Assembly (NCBI GenBank): GCA_020687485.1
Contig: JAJEQR010000015.1
Span: 1-64,000 of the forward strand
DNA length: 64,000 bases
Source: Hominifimenecus microfluidus
Lineage (GTDB): Bacteria > Bacillota > Clostridia > Lachnospirales > Lachnospiraceae
Direction: 5' to 3'
A program made the translations under genes and the position numbers. Positions 26,187 through 33,575 of this stretch are shown here, piece by piece. The first letter of the stretch is position 1. Every line of letters begins with the position of its first letter. Under the pieces are notes generated by a model. That model was given only the letters and a program-made list of their open reading frames with translations, had not been told where the DNA came from and made no database searches.

Positions 26187-27059
26187 TCACCTTTTCTGTT
26201 CGATATAGCGGCAGAACCGCCGCACATTCGGATAGGCGGCACAGTGCTTCTGATAAATCAGATAGATATCCCAGGGGATTGGATTACTCAGCGGAATTGC
26301 GCGCACTCCATCCATCCGGAATTCATCCACAGAGAAATCCAGCACGACGCCAAGCCCCTGCCGCATCTTACACAACTTGTACAGGAAATGGCTGTCCTCT
26401 GTCATGGCGGTGATATGCGGTTCGAAACCTTCTCTGCGGCAAGCTTCCGTGAAGTCATGGTAAACCTGATATTGCTCGTTCAGAATCAGGATGGACTCTT
26501 CCTCCAGCTCCCCAAGATCCAGGACGGATCGCTCGTAGAACGGATGACCGCAATATACAAGAATCCTGACATCCTTGCTTGCCAGGAAAACTTCCTCCAG
26601 ATTCTCATCATTGACACGACCTACCACGAGTCCCGCGTCTGACTGCATCCGTATCACCGACTGCTTCACACTGTCATTTGCGTCTTCTCTCCAGGTCACG
26701 GAAAGCTCCGGATTCTTCTCAATAAAGTCTAACAGGAACTGGAAGGAAAGCGCGTTCAGCACACCTCTGGCGCAGCCGATCCGCAAATGCTTCCCGCTCT
26801 CACACAGCTGGCGCAGTGCTCTCTCGATCGCCTCGAACTCTCCGATCAGATGATCCGCATGCCGGTGCAGAAGCTCCGCCGCCTCCGTCGGCTCCACTCC
26901 TCTGGCACTCCGCTCGAATAGCTGAACGCCCAGTTCCTTCTCAAGATTCTGTATGATGCGTCCCAGCCCCTGGGAAGTAATATAAAGTTTCTTGGCCGCC
27001 TGATTCATGCTCCGCTCCTGATAGACGACCTGAAAACTTTTTAATTCGTTCATATTCAT
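26187..27059 (-). CDS. LysR-family transcriptional regulator
   Basis: About 290 residues. N-terminal winged HTH (MNELKSFQVVYQERSMNQAA, then LYITSQGLGRIIQNLEKELG and LFERSARGVEPTEAA) and a C-terminal periplasmic-binding-like effector domain. Start is ambiguous: ATG at 27059 or 27053. AAAGG is 4 or 10 nt away, and a -10 element ends only about 10 bp before the first ATG, so the mRNA may be almost leaderless. Likely regulator of the adjacent oxidoreductase, inferred from position only. Confidence 0.88.
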   Translation of the reverse strand: MNMNELKSFQVVYQERSMNQAAKKLYITSQGLGRIIQNLEKELGVQLFERSARGVEPTEAAELLHRHADHLIGEFEAIERALRQLCESGKHLRIGCARGVLNALSFQFLLDFIEKNPELSVTWREDANDSVKQSVIRMQSDAGLVVGRVNDENLEEVFLASKDVRILVYCGHPFYERSVLDLGELEEESILILNEQYQVYHDFTEACRREGFEPHITAMTEDSHFLYKLCKMRQGLGVVLDFSVDEFRMDGVRAIPLSNPIPWDIYLIYQKHCAAYPNVRRFCRYIEQKR

Positions 27060-27068
27060 AGTACCTTT

Positions 27069-27098
27069 ACTATAACAGATCACTTCTTCCGATGTCAA
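27069..27098 (-). promoter_or_regulatory. Promoter upstream of lysR
   Basis: On the minus strand TTGACA (27098-27093), 18-bp spacer, TATAGT (27074-27069). The predicted start site is 3-5 nt before the first ATG. Confidence 0.6.
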
Positions 27099-27111
27099 GC
27101 AATGTCCTCCG

Positions 27112-27543
27112 TCAGGTGAACAGCCAGTAGATCAGACCGAAGATCCAGCTGGAGAATACGCCGTACAGGATCACCGGCCCTGCAATCGTAAAGATCTTGC
27201 ACCCGATTCCGAACACCTGACCGTGCTTCTTATACTCAATTGCCGGTGCAGCTACAGAATTCGCAAATCCTGTGATCGGCACCAGGGCTCCGGCTCCCCC
27301 AAATTTTACCAGGCGCGGGAACAGATTCAGTCCGGTAAGAAGCACACTGAGGCCGATCAGGCACAGGAGCATTGCTGCAGAAGCTGCATCTTTCTCCATT
27401 CCCATCGAAAGAAACCACTCTGTCAGCATCTGACCGATCGTACAGATCACTCCTCCCACAAAAAATGCCAGACAGACATTCACCCAGGACGGATTTACCG
27501 GCGTCACCCTTTTGATATATTCATTGTATTCCTGCTGATCCAT
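27112..27543 (-). CDS. spoVAC: Stage V sporulation protein AC
   Basis: 143 residues. Membrane protein of the SpoVA channel that moves dipicolinic acid across the spore inner membrane; in Bacillus SpoVAC acts as a mechanosensitive channel. Family features: GGVICTIGQ, VLLTGLN, FGGAGALVPITGFANSVAAPAIEYKKHG and IAGPVILYG. AGGAG lies just before the ATG. It is last in a spoVAA-AB-AC unit. The usual spoVAD and spoVAE genes do not follow and must lie elsewhere. Confidence 0.9.
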   Translation of the reverse strand: MDQQEYNEYIKRVTPVNPSWVNVCLAFFVGGVICTIGQMLTEWFLSMGMEKDAASAAMLLCLIGLSVLLTGLNLFPRLVKFGGAGALVPITGFANSVAAPAIEYKKHGQVFGIGCKIFTIAGPVILYGVFSSWIFGLIYWLFT

Positions 27544-27605
27544 ATTTTTCTCCTATATTTCTTTTCTATATTTTTCCCTGTATTTTTATCTTTTACCGAC
27601 AGCTT

Positions 27606-28031
27606 TTAAGAGCCGCTCCCCACGGAAAACCAGTAATAGAGAAATGAACCCAGGCTCTTTCCCAGCGCTAGCGAAACGATCAGCCATGGAAGCCCGCAGG
27701 ACAGGCGCAGCCTTCGGCAGAGGATCGGGAATGCATCCAGCGTCTCCGCCAGAGACATGACAAGGCAGCCGATAAAGATGCCGTAACAGAGTCCGGCAAG
27801 TGCCGCCAGAATCGCACCGCCGGGAACCGGCAGCTCATACAGAAACAAAAGATTGCCGAAAGTTCCGCCGAGCACGATGCAGTCCTCATAGAGTCTGGCT
27901 TTTGACGCAGTGCAGGTCTTCGCTGCCAGGCGCTGCAGCAGGCCAATCGCCGTAAGGAAAGCGAAGATTCCGGCGGACACGATGCATCCGGCGGACAAGC
28001 CGATCAGAACAAGAAGCAGGTTATTCCACAT
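27606..28031 (-). CDS. spoVAB: Stage V sporulation protein AB
   Basis: 141 residues, four to five predicted membrane helices, starting MWNNLLLVLIGLSAGCIVSA and with AKLYED-like and PVPGGAI motifs of SpoVAB. The ATG at 28031 overlaps the spoVAA stop by 11 nt, and GAGG of the spoVAA end serves as Shine-Dalgarno 9 nt upstream. A longer frame to 28091 is antisense-free but lies wholly within spoVAA and has no ribosome site. Required with the other SpoVA proteins for dipicolinate uptake into the forespore. Confidence 0.88.
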   Translation of the reverse strand: MWNNLLLVLIGLSAGCIVSAGIFAFLTAIGLLQRLAAKTCTASKARLYEDCIVLGGTFGNLLFLYELPVPGGAILAALAGLCYGIFIGCLVMSLAETLDAFPILCRRLRLSCGLPWLIVSLALGKSLGSFLYYWFSVGSGS

Positions 28032-28659
28032 CGACGCCATCCTCGCTTCTCTCTTCGTTCTCAATAATCGCCGTATTAACATCCTTTTCATATATTCTCA
28101 TCTGCACTTCCAGCGGTGTGGGATCGTCCGATATCTGAAAGTGACTGAAATGATTAAAGAAGAGTACGATTCCCAGGAAGATTCCGACTGAATACGTTCC
28201 TTCAAGCACGGTCTTCCCGTTGGATTCCATCCCGGTAAAGAGCCGGTAGAGCGTGCGGAAAATTGTCCCGACATCCACATCGTTATTGAATGTCATAATC
28301 GCAAACGCTGCTCCAGTAAAGGTAATCAGGCAGACCGCCGCTGTCTTAAGAACCTCCCATCCGGTATGCTTCTCTGGCTTCTTTCGGCAATCCACCACAA
28401 CGTCCGGCTCTCCGAGAAGCGTGATGGAAGCCCATGGAAGCTCCTTTGCGATCCGGTTTAATATCTCGATCGCGGAGATCACGTATTTGTGTTTTCGCTT
28501 TTCGCCCTCCGGAATATGCCGAAGCGTGAGCTGATCGATCTTCGGCCTCTCCTCCGCCCGGCTGCACCAAATCTCCGCCACATCCTTCACAAGAATCCTG
28601 CGCTCCCGAACCGAGGCCTTCATCTTCACTTTCACATAGATACTGTTACTGTTCTGCAT
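28021..28659 (-). CDS. spoVAA: Stage V sporulation protein AA
   Basis: 212 residues. A soluble N-terminal domain (YVKVKMKASVRERRILVKDVAEI, then an IGEPDVVVD-like segment) is followed by two membrane helices (about 115-140 and 165-185) and a short charged tail, as in SpoVAA. The start at 28659 is preceded immediately by TTTTTT and a stable hairpin, and its only Shine-Dalgarno-like sequence (GGTGG) is inside that hairpin. A longer frame to 28692 starts within the hairpin. First gene of the spoVA unit. Confidence 0.88.
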   Translation of the reverse strand: MQNSNSIYVKVKMKASVRERRILVKDVAEIWCSRAEERPKIDQLTLRHIPEGEKRKHKYVISAIEILNRIAKELPWASITLLGEPDVVVDCRKKPEKHTGWEVLKTAAVCLITFTGAAFAIMTFNNDVDVGTIFRTLYRLFTGMESNGKTVLEGTYSVGIFLGIVLFFNHFSHFQISDDPTPLEVQMRIYEKDVNTAIIENEERSEDGVDVE

Positions 28660-28706
28660 AAAAAACGTCCACCGCCTTTCACGAGATAGCATCTCCGGCG
28701 ATGGAC
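28660..28706 (-). terminator. Terminator/attenuator abutting the spoVAA start codon
   Basis: On the minus strand GTCCATCGCC, an inner hairpin GAGAT-GCT-ATCTC, then GGCGGTGGAC, G and TTTTTT directly followed by the spoVAA ATG. Ten base pairs with one wobble. It should end znuB transcripts and also hide the spoVAA ribosome site. Confidence 0.8.
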
Positions 28707-28757
28707 ATTTTTATACGTCTTACAGGATTTTCATGAACTTCTTAGTATTCTTCCGCA

Positions 28758-29603
28758 TCAGTGACGCAGGATTCTTCCTGCCAGGCAGTTGATCAGATAA
28801 ATCAGGATATCCATCACAACAATCGTGGCGCCTACTGGCGTGGAGAACAGGATCGAGAGAATCATCCCCGCGAAGGCACCCAACACTGAGAGAACTGCCG
28901 CATAGATCACGACACTGCGGAAGCTGTACATCACACGCATGGCAGATAATGCCGGAAAGATCAGGAGCGCTGTGATCAAGAGTGAGCCGACCAGATTCAT
29001 GGCCAGGACAATGATCACCGCTGTGATCACTGCGATCATCAGGTTGTACAGCTCTGCCTTCTTCCCGGTCGCCCGCAAGAAGGTTTCATCGAAGGTCACG
29101 GCGAAAATCCGGTTATAGAACAGGACAAAGAAGGCAACCACAATCACCGACATTACAATGCAGATCGTCACCTCCGCGCCGGTCAGCGTGAGAATCGTCG
29201 TGGAGCCGAACAGCGTGGAGCACACATCTCCGGACACATTGGCAGACACAGAGAACACATTCATGATCAGATAGCCAACTGCCAGCGCTCCGACGGAGAG
29301 CATTGCGATCGCAGAATCACCTTTTATCCGTGTGTTCTGCCCGGTTCGCAACAGGAAGATGGCTGCCAGAACCGTCAGCGGCATTACCAGCACCGTAGTA
29401 TTCGCCAGCTTGAACATCGTGGCGAAGGCCATAGCACCAAATGCCACATGCGAGAGTCCATCTCCGATAAAGGAGAAACGCTTCAGCACCAGCGACACGC
29501 CGAACAGAGACGAGCATAGTGCCACCAGAACGCCTACCACAAGCGCGTAGCGCACAAAGGGATACGAGAAATAATATTGTAATTCCGTAATGATTCCACT
29601 CAT
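28758..29603 (-). CDS. znuB: Zinc ABC transporter permease
   Basis: 281 residues, ABC-3 family permease with eight to nine helices. Shows VLVALCSSLFGVSLVLKRFS near the N-terminus, GDGLSHVAFG (cytosolic coupling region) and ALLIFPALSA. Its ATG overlaps the znuC stop by 4 nt (ATGA). Metal choice (zinc rather than manganese) is inferred from the His-rich binding protein and the Fur-family regulator. Confidence 0.9.
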   Translation of the reverse strand: MSGIITELQYYFSYPFVRYALVVGVLVALCSSLFGVSLVLKRFSFIGDGLSHVAFGAMAFATMFKLANTTVLVMPLTVLAAIFLLRTGQNTRIKGDSAIAMLSVGALAVGYLIMNVFSVSANVSGDVCSTLFGSTTILTLTGAEVTICIVMSVIVVAFFVLFYNRIFAVTFDETFLRATGKKAELYNLMIAVITAVIIVLAMNLVGSLLITALLIFPALSAMRVMYSFRSVVIYAAVLSVLGAFAGMILSILFSTPVGATIVVMDILIYLINCLAGRILRH

Positions 29604-30307
29604 TTTTCTTCACCGCCCGTACTGCGGAATACCTCCGACTTTTCATTGCGGAGATACTCTTTCCTTGTGCCGAAGAAGCTGTCGTCCCGGTCAATGTGAA
29701 GCACATGACTGGCATAGGAGAGAGCCTGCAGGTCATGAGACACCATGATGACCGTAATTCCTTTCTCATTCAGCTCCTTCAGAAGTCCGTAAAATTCCAT
29801 CGTTGCTCTGGGGTCCAGACCGGTCACCGGCTCGTCCAGCAGGATAATCTTCGATGCCGCGCACAGTGCTCTGGCAAGAAGTACCCGCTGCTGCTGGCCG
29901 CCGGACAGATGCCGGTAGCACTGCTTCTTCAGATCTGTGATTCCCATAACCTTCATTTGTTCCTCGGCAAGCGTCTTCTGCTCTCTCGTGTAGAAAGGCC
30001 GCCAGCCGCCGTGCGCCAGCGTTCCGGATAAGACGATCTCCCATACAGTAGCAGGAAAATCCCGCTGCACCACTGTTTGCTGCGGCAGATAGCCGATCTC
30101 GTAGGGCTTCAACCCGTCTCCTACCATGATCGTTCCTGCCTGCTGCTCCTGCAGATGCAGCAGCGTCTTAATCAATGTGCTCTTGCCGGCTCCGTTCTCT
30201 CCTACAACCATGAGATAATCTCCAGGGCTGATCGAGAAGTTCAGATTCGAAACAATCGCCTTCCCGTCATATCCCAGAGCCAGGTTTCTGCATGTAATAT
30301 ATGCCAT
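29600..30307 (-). CDS. znuC: Zinc ABC transporter ATP-binding protein
   Basis: 235 residues. Walker A GENGAGKST, signature LSGGQQQRVLLARAL, Walker B KIILLDEPVTGLD and the H-loop SHDL. I start at ATG 30307 (MAYITCRN), the usual ABC beginning; the longer frame to 30361 overlaps the znuA stop region. Spacing to znuA is 31 bp, and it overlaps znuB by 4 nt. Confidence 0.92.
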   Translation of the reverse strand: MAYITCRNLALGYDGKAIVSNLNFSISPGDYLMVVGENGAGKSTLIKTLLHLQEQQAGTIMVGDGLKPYEIGYLPQQTVVQRDFPATVWEIVLSGTLAHGGWRPFYTREQKTLAEEQMKVMGITDLKKQCYRHLSGGQQQRVLLARALCAASKIILLDEPVTGLDPRATMEFYGLLKELNEKGITVIMVSHDLQALSYASHVLHIDRDDSFFGTRKEYLRNEKSEVFRSTGGEEK

Positions 30308-30338
30308 GATACTCTTTCTCTTTCCTTTCTCGCAACTT

Positions 30339-31382
30339 TCATCCCTGATCCTGCGAACCAAGCGCCTGCTTCAGCACTTCCAGGTTCTCCCGCATACCGT
30401 CCAGGTAGGTTGCTCCCGCTTCCAGCTCATCCTTCGTCACAGACTGCAGTGAATTCAGCACCAGGATCTGCTGATCCTTCGAGACTGTGTTCTCCCGGAT
30501 GGTCTCCGCCACTCTCTGATCCGAATTCTCCAGGACAAGAATCGAATGTATGCCAAGCGCGTCGAGCTTCCCGGCAAGGAAGGTAACGGTCGCAAAGCTG
30601 GCTTCTGTCTCCGCGCTGCAGCCAGGAAAGGCCGCGTAATAATCCAGGTCGTAATCCTCTGTCAGATAACGGAACGGGAAACGGTCACCGAAGATCAGTG
30701 TCCGGACTCCTGCCCCGGCGACTGCCTCCTCATACTCCCTGTCCAGCTCCTCCAACTGCGCGATATAAGCGTCCGCATTCGCCCGGTAAGTCTCCGCATG
30801 CTCCGCATCCAGTTCCTCCAGCTGCTCCGCGAGAGCATCAACGAACACCACAGAGTTCTTCAGCGAGAGCCATACATGCTCATCATATTCAATCTCTTCC
30901 TCTGCCCCGTCTTCATGAGCATGATCGTCTTCATCTCCATGTTCATGTCCGTGATCGTGCCCGGTCAGGCTCCGGCGCTCCTGCATGCCTTCAACAACTT
31001 CCTCTTCCTTCGCACGCTCCCCGGCCAACTCCATCAGGCTGACCATGCGCATATCCGGATTCACAGCTTCCGTTGCTGCATCCTCCACCCAGGTATCCGA
31101 CTCTCCGCCGATATAGACCAGAAGATCTGCGGACGCGATCCGCACCAGATCCAGAGCAACCGGCTGATAGCTGTGAAGATCGGCTCCGTCATCCATAATC
31201 AGCGTCAGCTCTACAGAATCTGACACTTCTCCGATAATCGCCTGAAGGTAACTGTACTGCGGATACGTCGTGCATACAACCTGAAGCCGATCCGGATCCG
31301 GAATCTCCGCCATGCGGCCGCAGCCGCCGAGCAGAAGCATTCCAGCGAAGAGCAGGGCAGCTCTTCGGATTCTTTCTCTCAT
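30339..31382 (-). CDS. znuA: Zinc ABC transporter substrate-binding lipoprotein
   Basis: 347 residues. Lipobox LGGC (Cys21). Cluster A-I metal-binding fold with DLHSYQP (first His), a His/Asp/Glu-rich flexible loop (GHDHGHEHGDEDDH, typical of zinc carriers) and DEHVWLS (second His). Where many ZnuA proteins have an H-x-AFGY motif this one reads GDRFPFRY, so the third His seems replaced by Asp. It starts 2 nt after the zur stop, with GAGGAAG upstream. A longer frame in the same phase (to 31721) is only antiparallel noise over zur. Confidence 0.9.
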   Translation of the reverse strand: MRERIRRAALLFAGMLLLGGCGRMAEIPDPDRLQVVCTTYPQYSYLQAIIGEVSDSVELTLIMDDGADLHSYQPVALDLVRIASADLLVYIGGESDTWVEDAATEAVNPDMRMVSLMELAGERAKEEEVVEGMQERRSLTGHDHGHEHGDEDDHAHEDGAEEEIEYDEHVWLSLKNSVVFVDALAEQLEELDAEHAETYRANADAYIAQLEELDREYEEAVAGAGVRTLIFGDRFPFRYLTEDYDLDYYAAFPGCSAETEASFATVTFLAGKLDALGIHSILVLENSDQRVAETIRENTVSKDQQILVLNSLQSVTKDELEAGATYLDGMRENLEVLKQALGSQDQG

Positions 31383-31384
31383 CT

Positions 31385-31810
31385 TCACTGTTCTTCCTCC
31401 GCCTGCATGCCGCGGCACTCCCGACAGAGACCGCTCAGCGTCGATGTCTCGCAATCCAGCGCAAAGCCGTACTCTGCTTCCAGCATCCGGTAGATTTCGT
31501 CCATAAATGAACATTCCATGTGCTGGATTCTGCCGCACCTGCGGCACTGCAGGTGCAGATGCCGCTGACACCGGGACACATCCCCCGCCAGGCGGTAACG
31601 CTGATTGTCGCTGTCTGCCGTCTTGAATTTTACCAGAATACCGTCCTTCACCAGCTGTTCCAGATGGCGGTAGACCGTCGTTATATTCACCGCAATCTCC
31701 CGCTGCTCCATATAGTGGCAAGCATCCGCCGCACAGAAGCTTCTCTCCCTCTGCAGATCCAGGAATTCCTCCATCGCCGCGCCGATTCTGGTCTTGTATT
31801 TCTTGTGCAT
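31385..31810 (-). CDS. zur: Fur-family zinc uptake regulator
   Basis: 141 residues. Winged HTH (CAADACHYMEQREIAVNITTVYRHLEQLVKDGI split over about 25-55) and metal-binding C-terminal half with HLHLQCRRCGRI and CRECRG, two CxxC motifs that hold structural zinc. GGAGG lies 5 nt before the ATG at 31810; an in-frame ATG at 31831 is less likely. It leads znuA-znuC-znuB, and the promoter is flanked by two near-identical palindromic sites, so autoregulation by zinc is likely. Fur or PerR function is less likely given the neighbours. Confidence 0.9.
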   Translation of the reverse strand: MHKKYKTRIGAAMEEFLDLQRERSFCAADACHYMEQREIAVNITTVYRHLEQLVKDGILVKFKTADSDNQRYRLAGDVSRCQRHLHLQCRRCGRIQHMECSFMDEIYRMLEAEYGFALDCETSTLSGLCRECRGMQAEEEQ

Positions 31811-31824
31811 ATCTGCCTCCGTAA

Positions 31825-31900
31825 ATTGCAATTCATTTGCATTTTTGCATTATAGCAGTATTCCCCTCATCTGTCAACAGCATTTGCAATTCACTTGCAA
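31825..31900 (-). promoter_or_regulatory. zur-znu promoter with two operator-like sites
   Basis: On the minus strand TTGACA (31877-31872), 17-bp spacer, TATAAT (31854-31849). Site A (31825-31841) reads TTGCAATTCATTTGCAT and site B (31884-31900) TTGCAATTCACTTGCAA on the plus strand: 15 of 17 bases shared, 59 bp apart, flanking the core promoter. Site B includes the last codons of sigF. Confidence 0.8.
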
Positions 31901-32628
31901 TTTCGTCCGTGTGCGTTGGCACGCATAGCCTGCAGGATCTTCTTCTCCTGGCGGGATACCTGCACCTGAGAGATTCCCAGCTCCTCCGCCACCTGCGTCT
32001 GCGTGAGCTCCTTATAATAGCGAAGCTCGATCAGACGCCGGTGCTCTTCCGGAAGATCCTGCATCAGCTGATCCAGCAGCATCTCATCCATGATCTGCTC
32101 CTGAAAATTTTTCTCATCCGTCAGCCGGTCGATCAGACAAATATCGCTGCCGTCCCCCCGGTAAATCGTCTTGTAGATGGATTCCACTTCCACACCGGAT
32201 TCGAGCGCAGCCGCCAGTTCTTCTGCCGGGAGGCCCATCGCTTCGGAAAGTTCCGCGAGCGTCGGTTCCCGCCCCAACTTCCCGGCCAGCTGCTCTCCGG
32301 CATATTTTGCCTTCTGCGCCGTCTCCTTCAGGGTGCGGCTTACCTTTATCATACCGTCGTCCCGCAGGAAGCGCTTCACCTCTCCGGTGATAATTGGAAC
32401 CGCATAGGTAGAGAACCGAACCTCATAGGAAAGATCAAATTTATCAATTGCCTTCAGCAGCCCGATGCAGCCAATCTGCGTCAGATCCTCCATATCACAT
32501 CCTCTTCCCTTAAAGCGCCGCACTATGCTCCAGACCAGTCCCATATTCTCTGTGACCAGCTGCTCTCTCGCCGCCGGATCTCCTTCCAGACTTCTCTTCA
32601 GCAGACAGGCATTCCGGTCATCGCACAT
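31891..32628 (-). CDS. sigF: RNA polymerase sigma-F factor (sporulation)
   Basis: 245 residues. Forespore-specific sigma factor. Regions 2 to 4 are recognisable: GCDMEDLTQIGCIGLLKAID, FSTYAVPIITGEVKRFLRDD, region 3 with LGREPTLAEL, and region 4 with ELTQTQVAEELGISQVQVSR. I start at ATG 32628 (AGGCGG 8 nt upstream); a GTG at 32637 overlaps the spoIIAB stop. Third gene of spoIIAA-AB-AC. Its last codons lie within the upstream zinc-regulator site. Confidence 0.96.
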   Translation of the reverse strand: MCDDRNACLLKRSLEGDPAAREQLVTENMGLVWSIVRRFKGRGCDMEDLTQIGCIGLLKAIDKFDLSYEVRFSTYAVPIITGEVKRFLRDDGMIKVSRTLKETAQKAKYAGEQLAGKLGREPTLAELSEAMGLPAEELAAALESGVEVESIYKTIYRGDGSDICLIDRLTDEKNFQEQIMDEMLLDQLMQDLPEEHRRLIELRYYKELTQTQVAEELGISQVQVSRQEKKILQAMRANAHGRNCK

Positions 32629-32633
32629 CGCAC

Positions 32634-33074
32634 TCACCGCCTGCCAATGGTTTTGGTCAGAATCACCTTCGTCCCCTGCTCCGGCTGTGATTCCACATCC
32701 ACACTCTCCATAAAGGCTTCCATGAAGTAGAAGCCCATCCCGGAACGGTCACTGCCCGGACAGGTCGTATAAAGCGGCTGCCTTGCTTTTCTAACATCCG
32801 CAATGCCTCTTCCGTAATCCGTAACCTCGATTCGCAGTCGCTTTCCCTCCCGGAGCAGCTCCATCCGGATTTCTCCGGGCTCATCCGGATAGCCGTGAAG
32901 AATCGAGTTGCTGACGGCCTCCGATACTGCTGTCTTTACGTCCTCAATCTCCTCCACGGTCGGGTCCATTCTTACCATAAAAGCACCGACAGCCGCCCGG
33001 GCAAAGGCTTCATTCTGCGACCGGCTCTCCATCCGGATCAGCAGGCGTTCGGTTCCCTGATTCTGCTCATTCAT
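32634..33074 (-). CDS. spoIIAB: Anti-sigma F factor / protein kinase SpoIIAB
   Basis: 146 residues. GHKL ATPase that binds sigma-F and phosphorylates SpoIIAA. N box EAVSNSILHGY, G1 VTDYGRGIAD, G2 GSDRSGMGFYFMEAF. The ATG at 33074 has GGAGG 8 nt upstream; the in-frame ATG at 33089 would itself contain that site. It ends 5 nt before the sigF ATG. Confidence 0.95.
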   Translation of the reverse strand: MNEQNQGTERLLIRMESRSQNEAFARAAVGAFMVRMDPTVEEIEDVKTAVSEAVSNSILHGYPDEPGEIRMELLREGKRLRIEVTDYGRGIADVRKARQPLYTTCPGSDRSGMGFYFMEAFMESVDVESQPEQGTKVILTKTIGRR

Positions 33075-33115
33075 TGATTTATCCTCCATTCTCTCTGTCC
33101 ACTGCTCACTGACTA

Positions 33116-33442
33116 CTATCTCTTCAGAGCCTCCTCCTTCTTCTCATACATGGCCGCCAGCTTCCCTACTCCGGCCATCTCCAAAAGCTTTCTTGTGCGC
33201 CGGTTCATGCCGTATAGCGTGATATCGCCGTCCCGCTCACACATCCGCTTGTAGCGTCCCAGAACCGCCCCGATCCCGGAGCTGTCCATGAATGTTACCG
33301 CAGAAAAATCAAATATGATCCTCCGGATCTCATATTCTCCGAACAACAGCTCGATATCCTGGGGAAGCGTTCTTACACTGTGATGATCCAGCTCCCCGGG
33401 AAGGTGAACAATCAGATTCACCCCATTCAATTCGTATTCCAT
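33116..33442 (-). CDS. spoIIAA: Anti-anti-sigma factor SpoIIAA
   Basis: 108 residues. STAS domain protein that frees sigma-F by binding SpoIIAB. The phosphorylated Ser lies in FMDSSGIG (Ser54/55), followed by AVLGRYKRM. AGGAGG lies 9 nt before the ATG. Only about 30 bp separate this start from a strong upstream terminator, leaving little room for a promoter (see findings). Confidence 0.95.
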   Translation of the reverse strand: MEYELNGVNLIVHLPGELDHHSVRTLPQDIELLFGEYEIRRIIFDFSAVTFMDSSGIGAVLGRYKRMCERDGDITLYGMNRRTRKLLEMAGVGKLAAMYEKKEEALKR

Positions 33443-33471
33443 GCTCCCGATCCTCCTAACTTTCCTGTAAT

Positions 33472-33511
33472 AAAAAAGAGACCTGCGCCAAAATTTTCTG
33501 GTGTAGATCTC
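33472..33511 (-). terminator. Terminator of the zinc-ribbon/TPR gene
   Basis: On the minus strand GAGATCTACACCA, 8-nt loop, GGCGCAGGTCTC region (13 pairs with some G-U or mismatch), then TTTTTT. It lies just upstream of spoIIAA. Confidence 0.75.
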
Positions 33512-33575
33512 TCTTCTTTATTTTTATCTGAATTCGATTGTGTTTATCGTATATTTATCTGCCCGGTTCGCTCCG

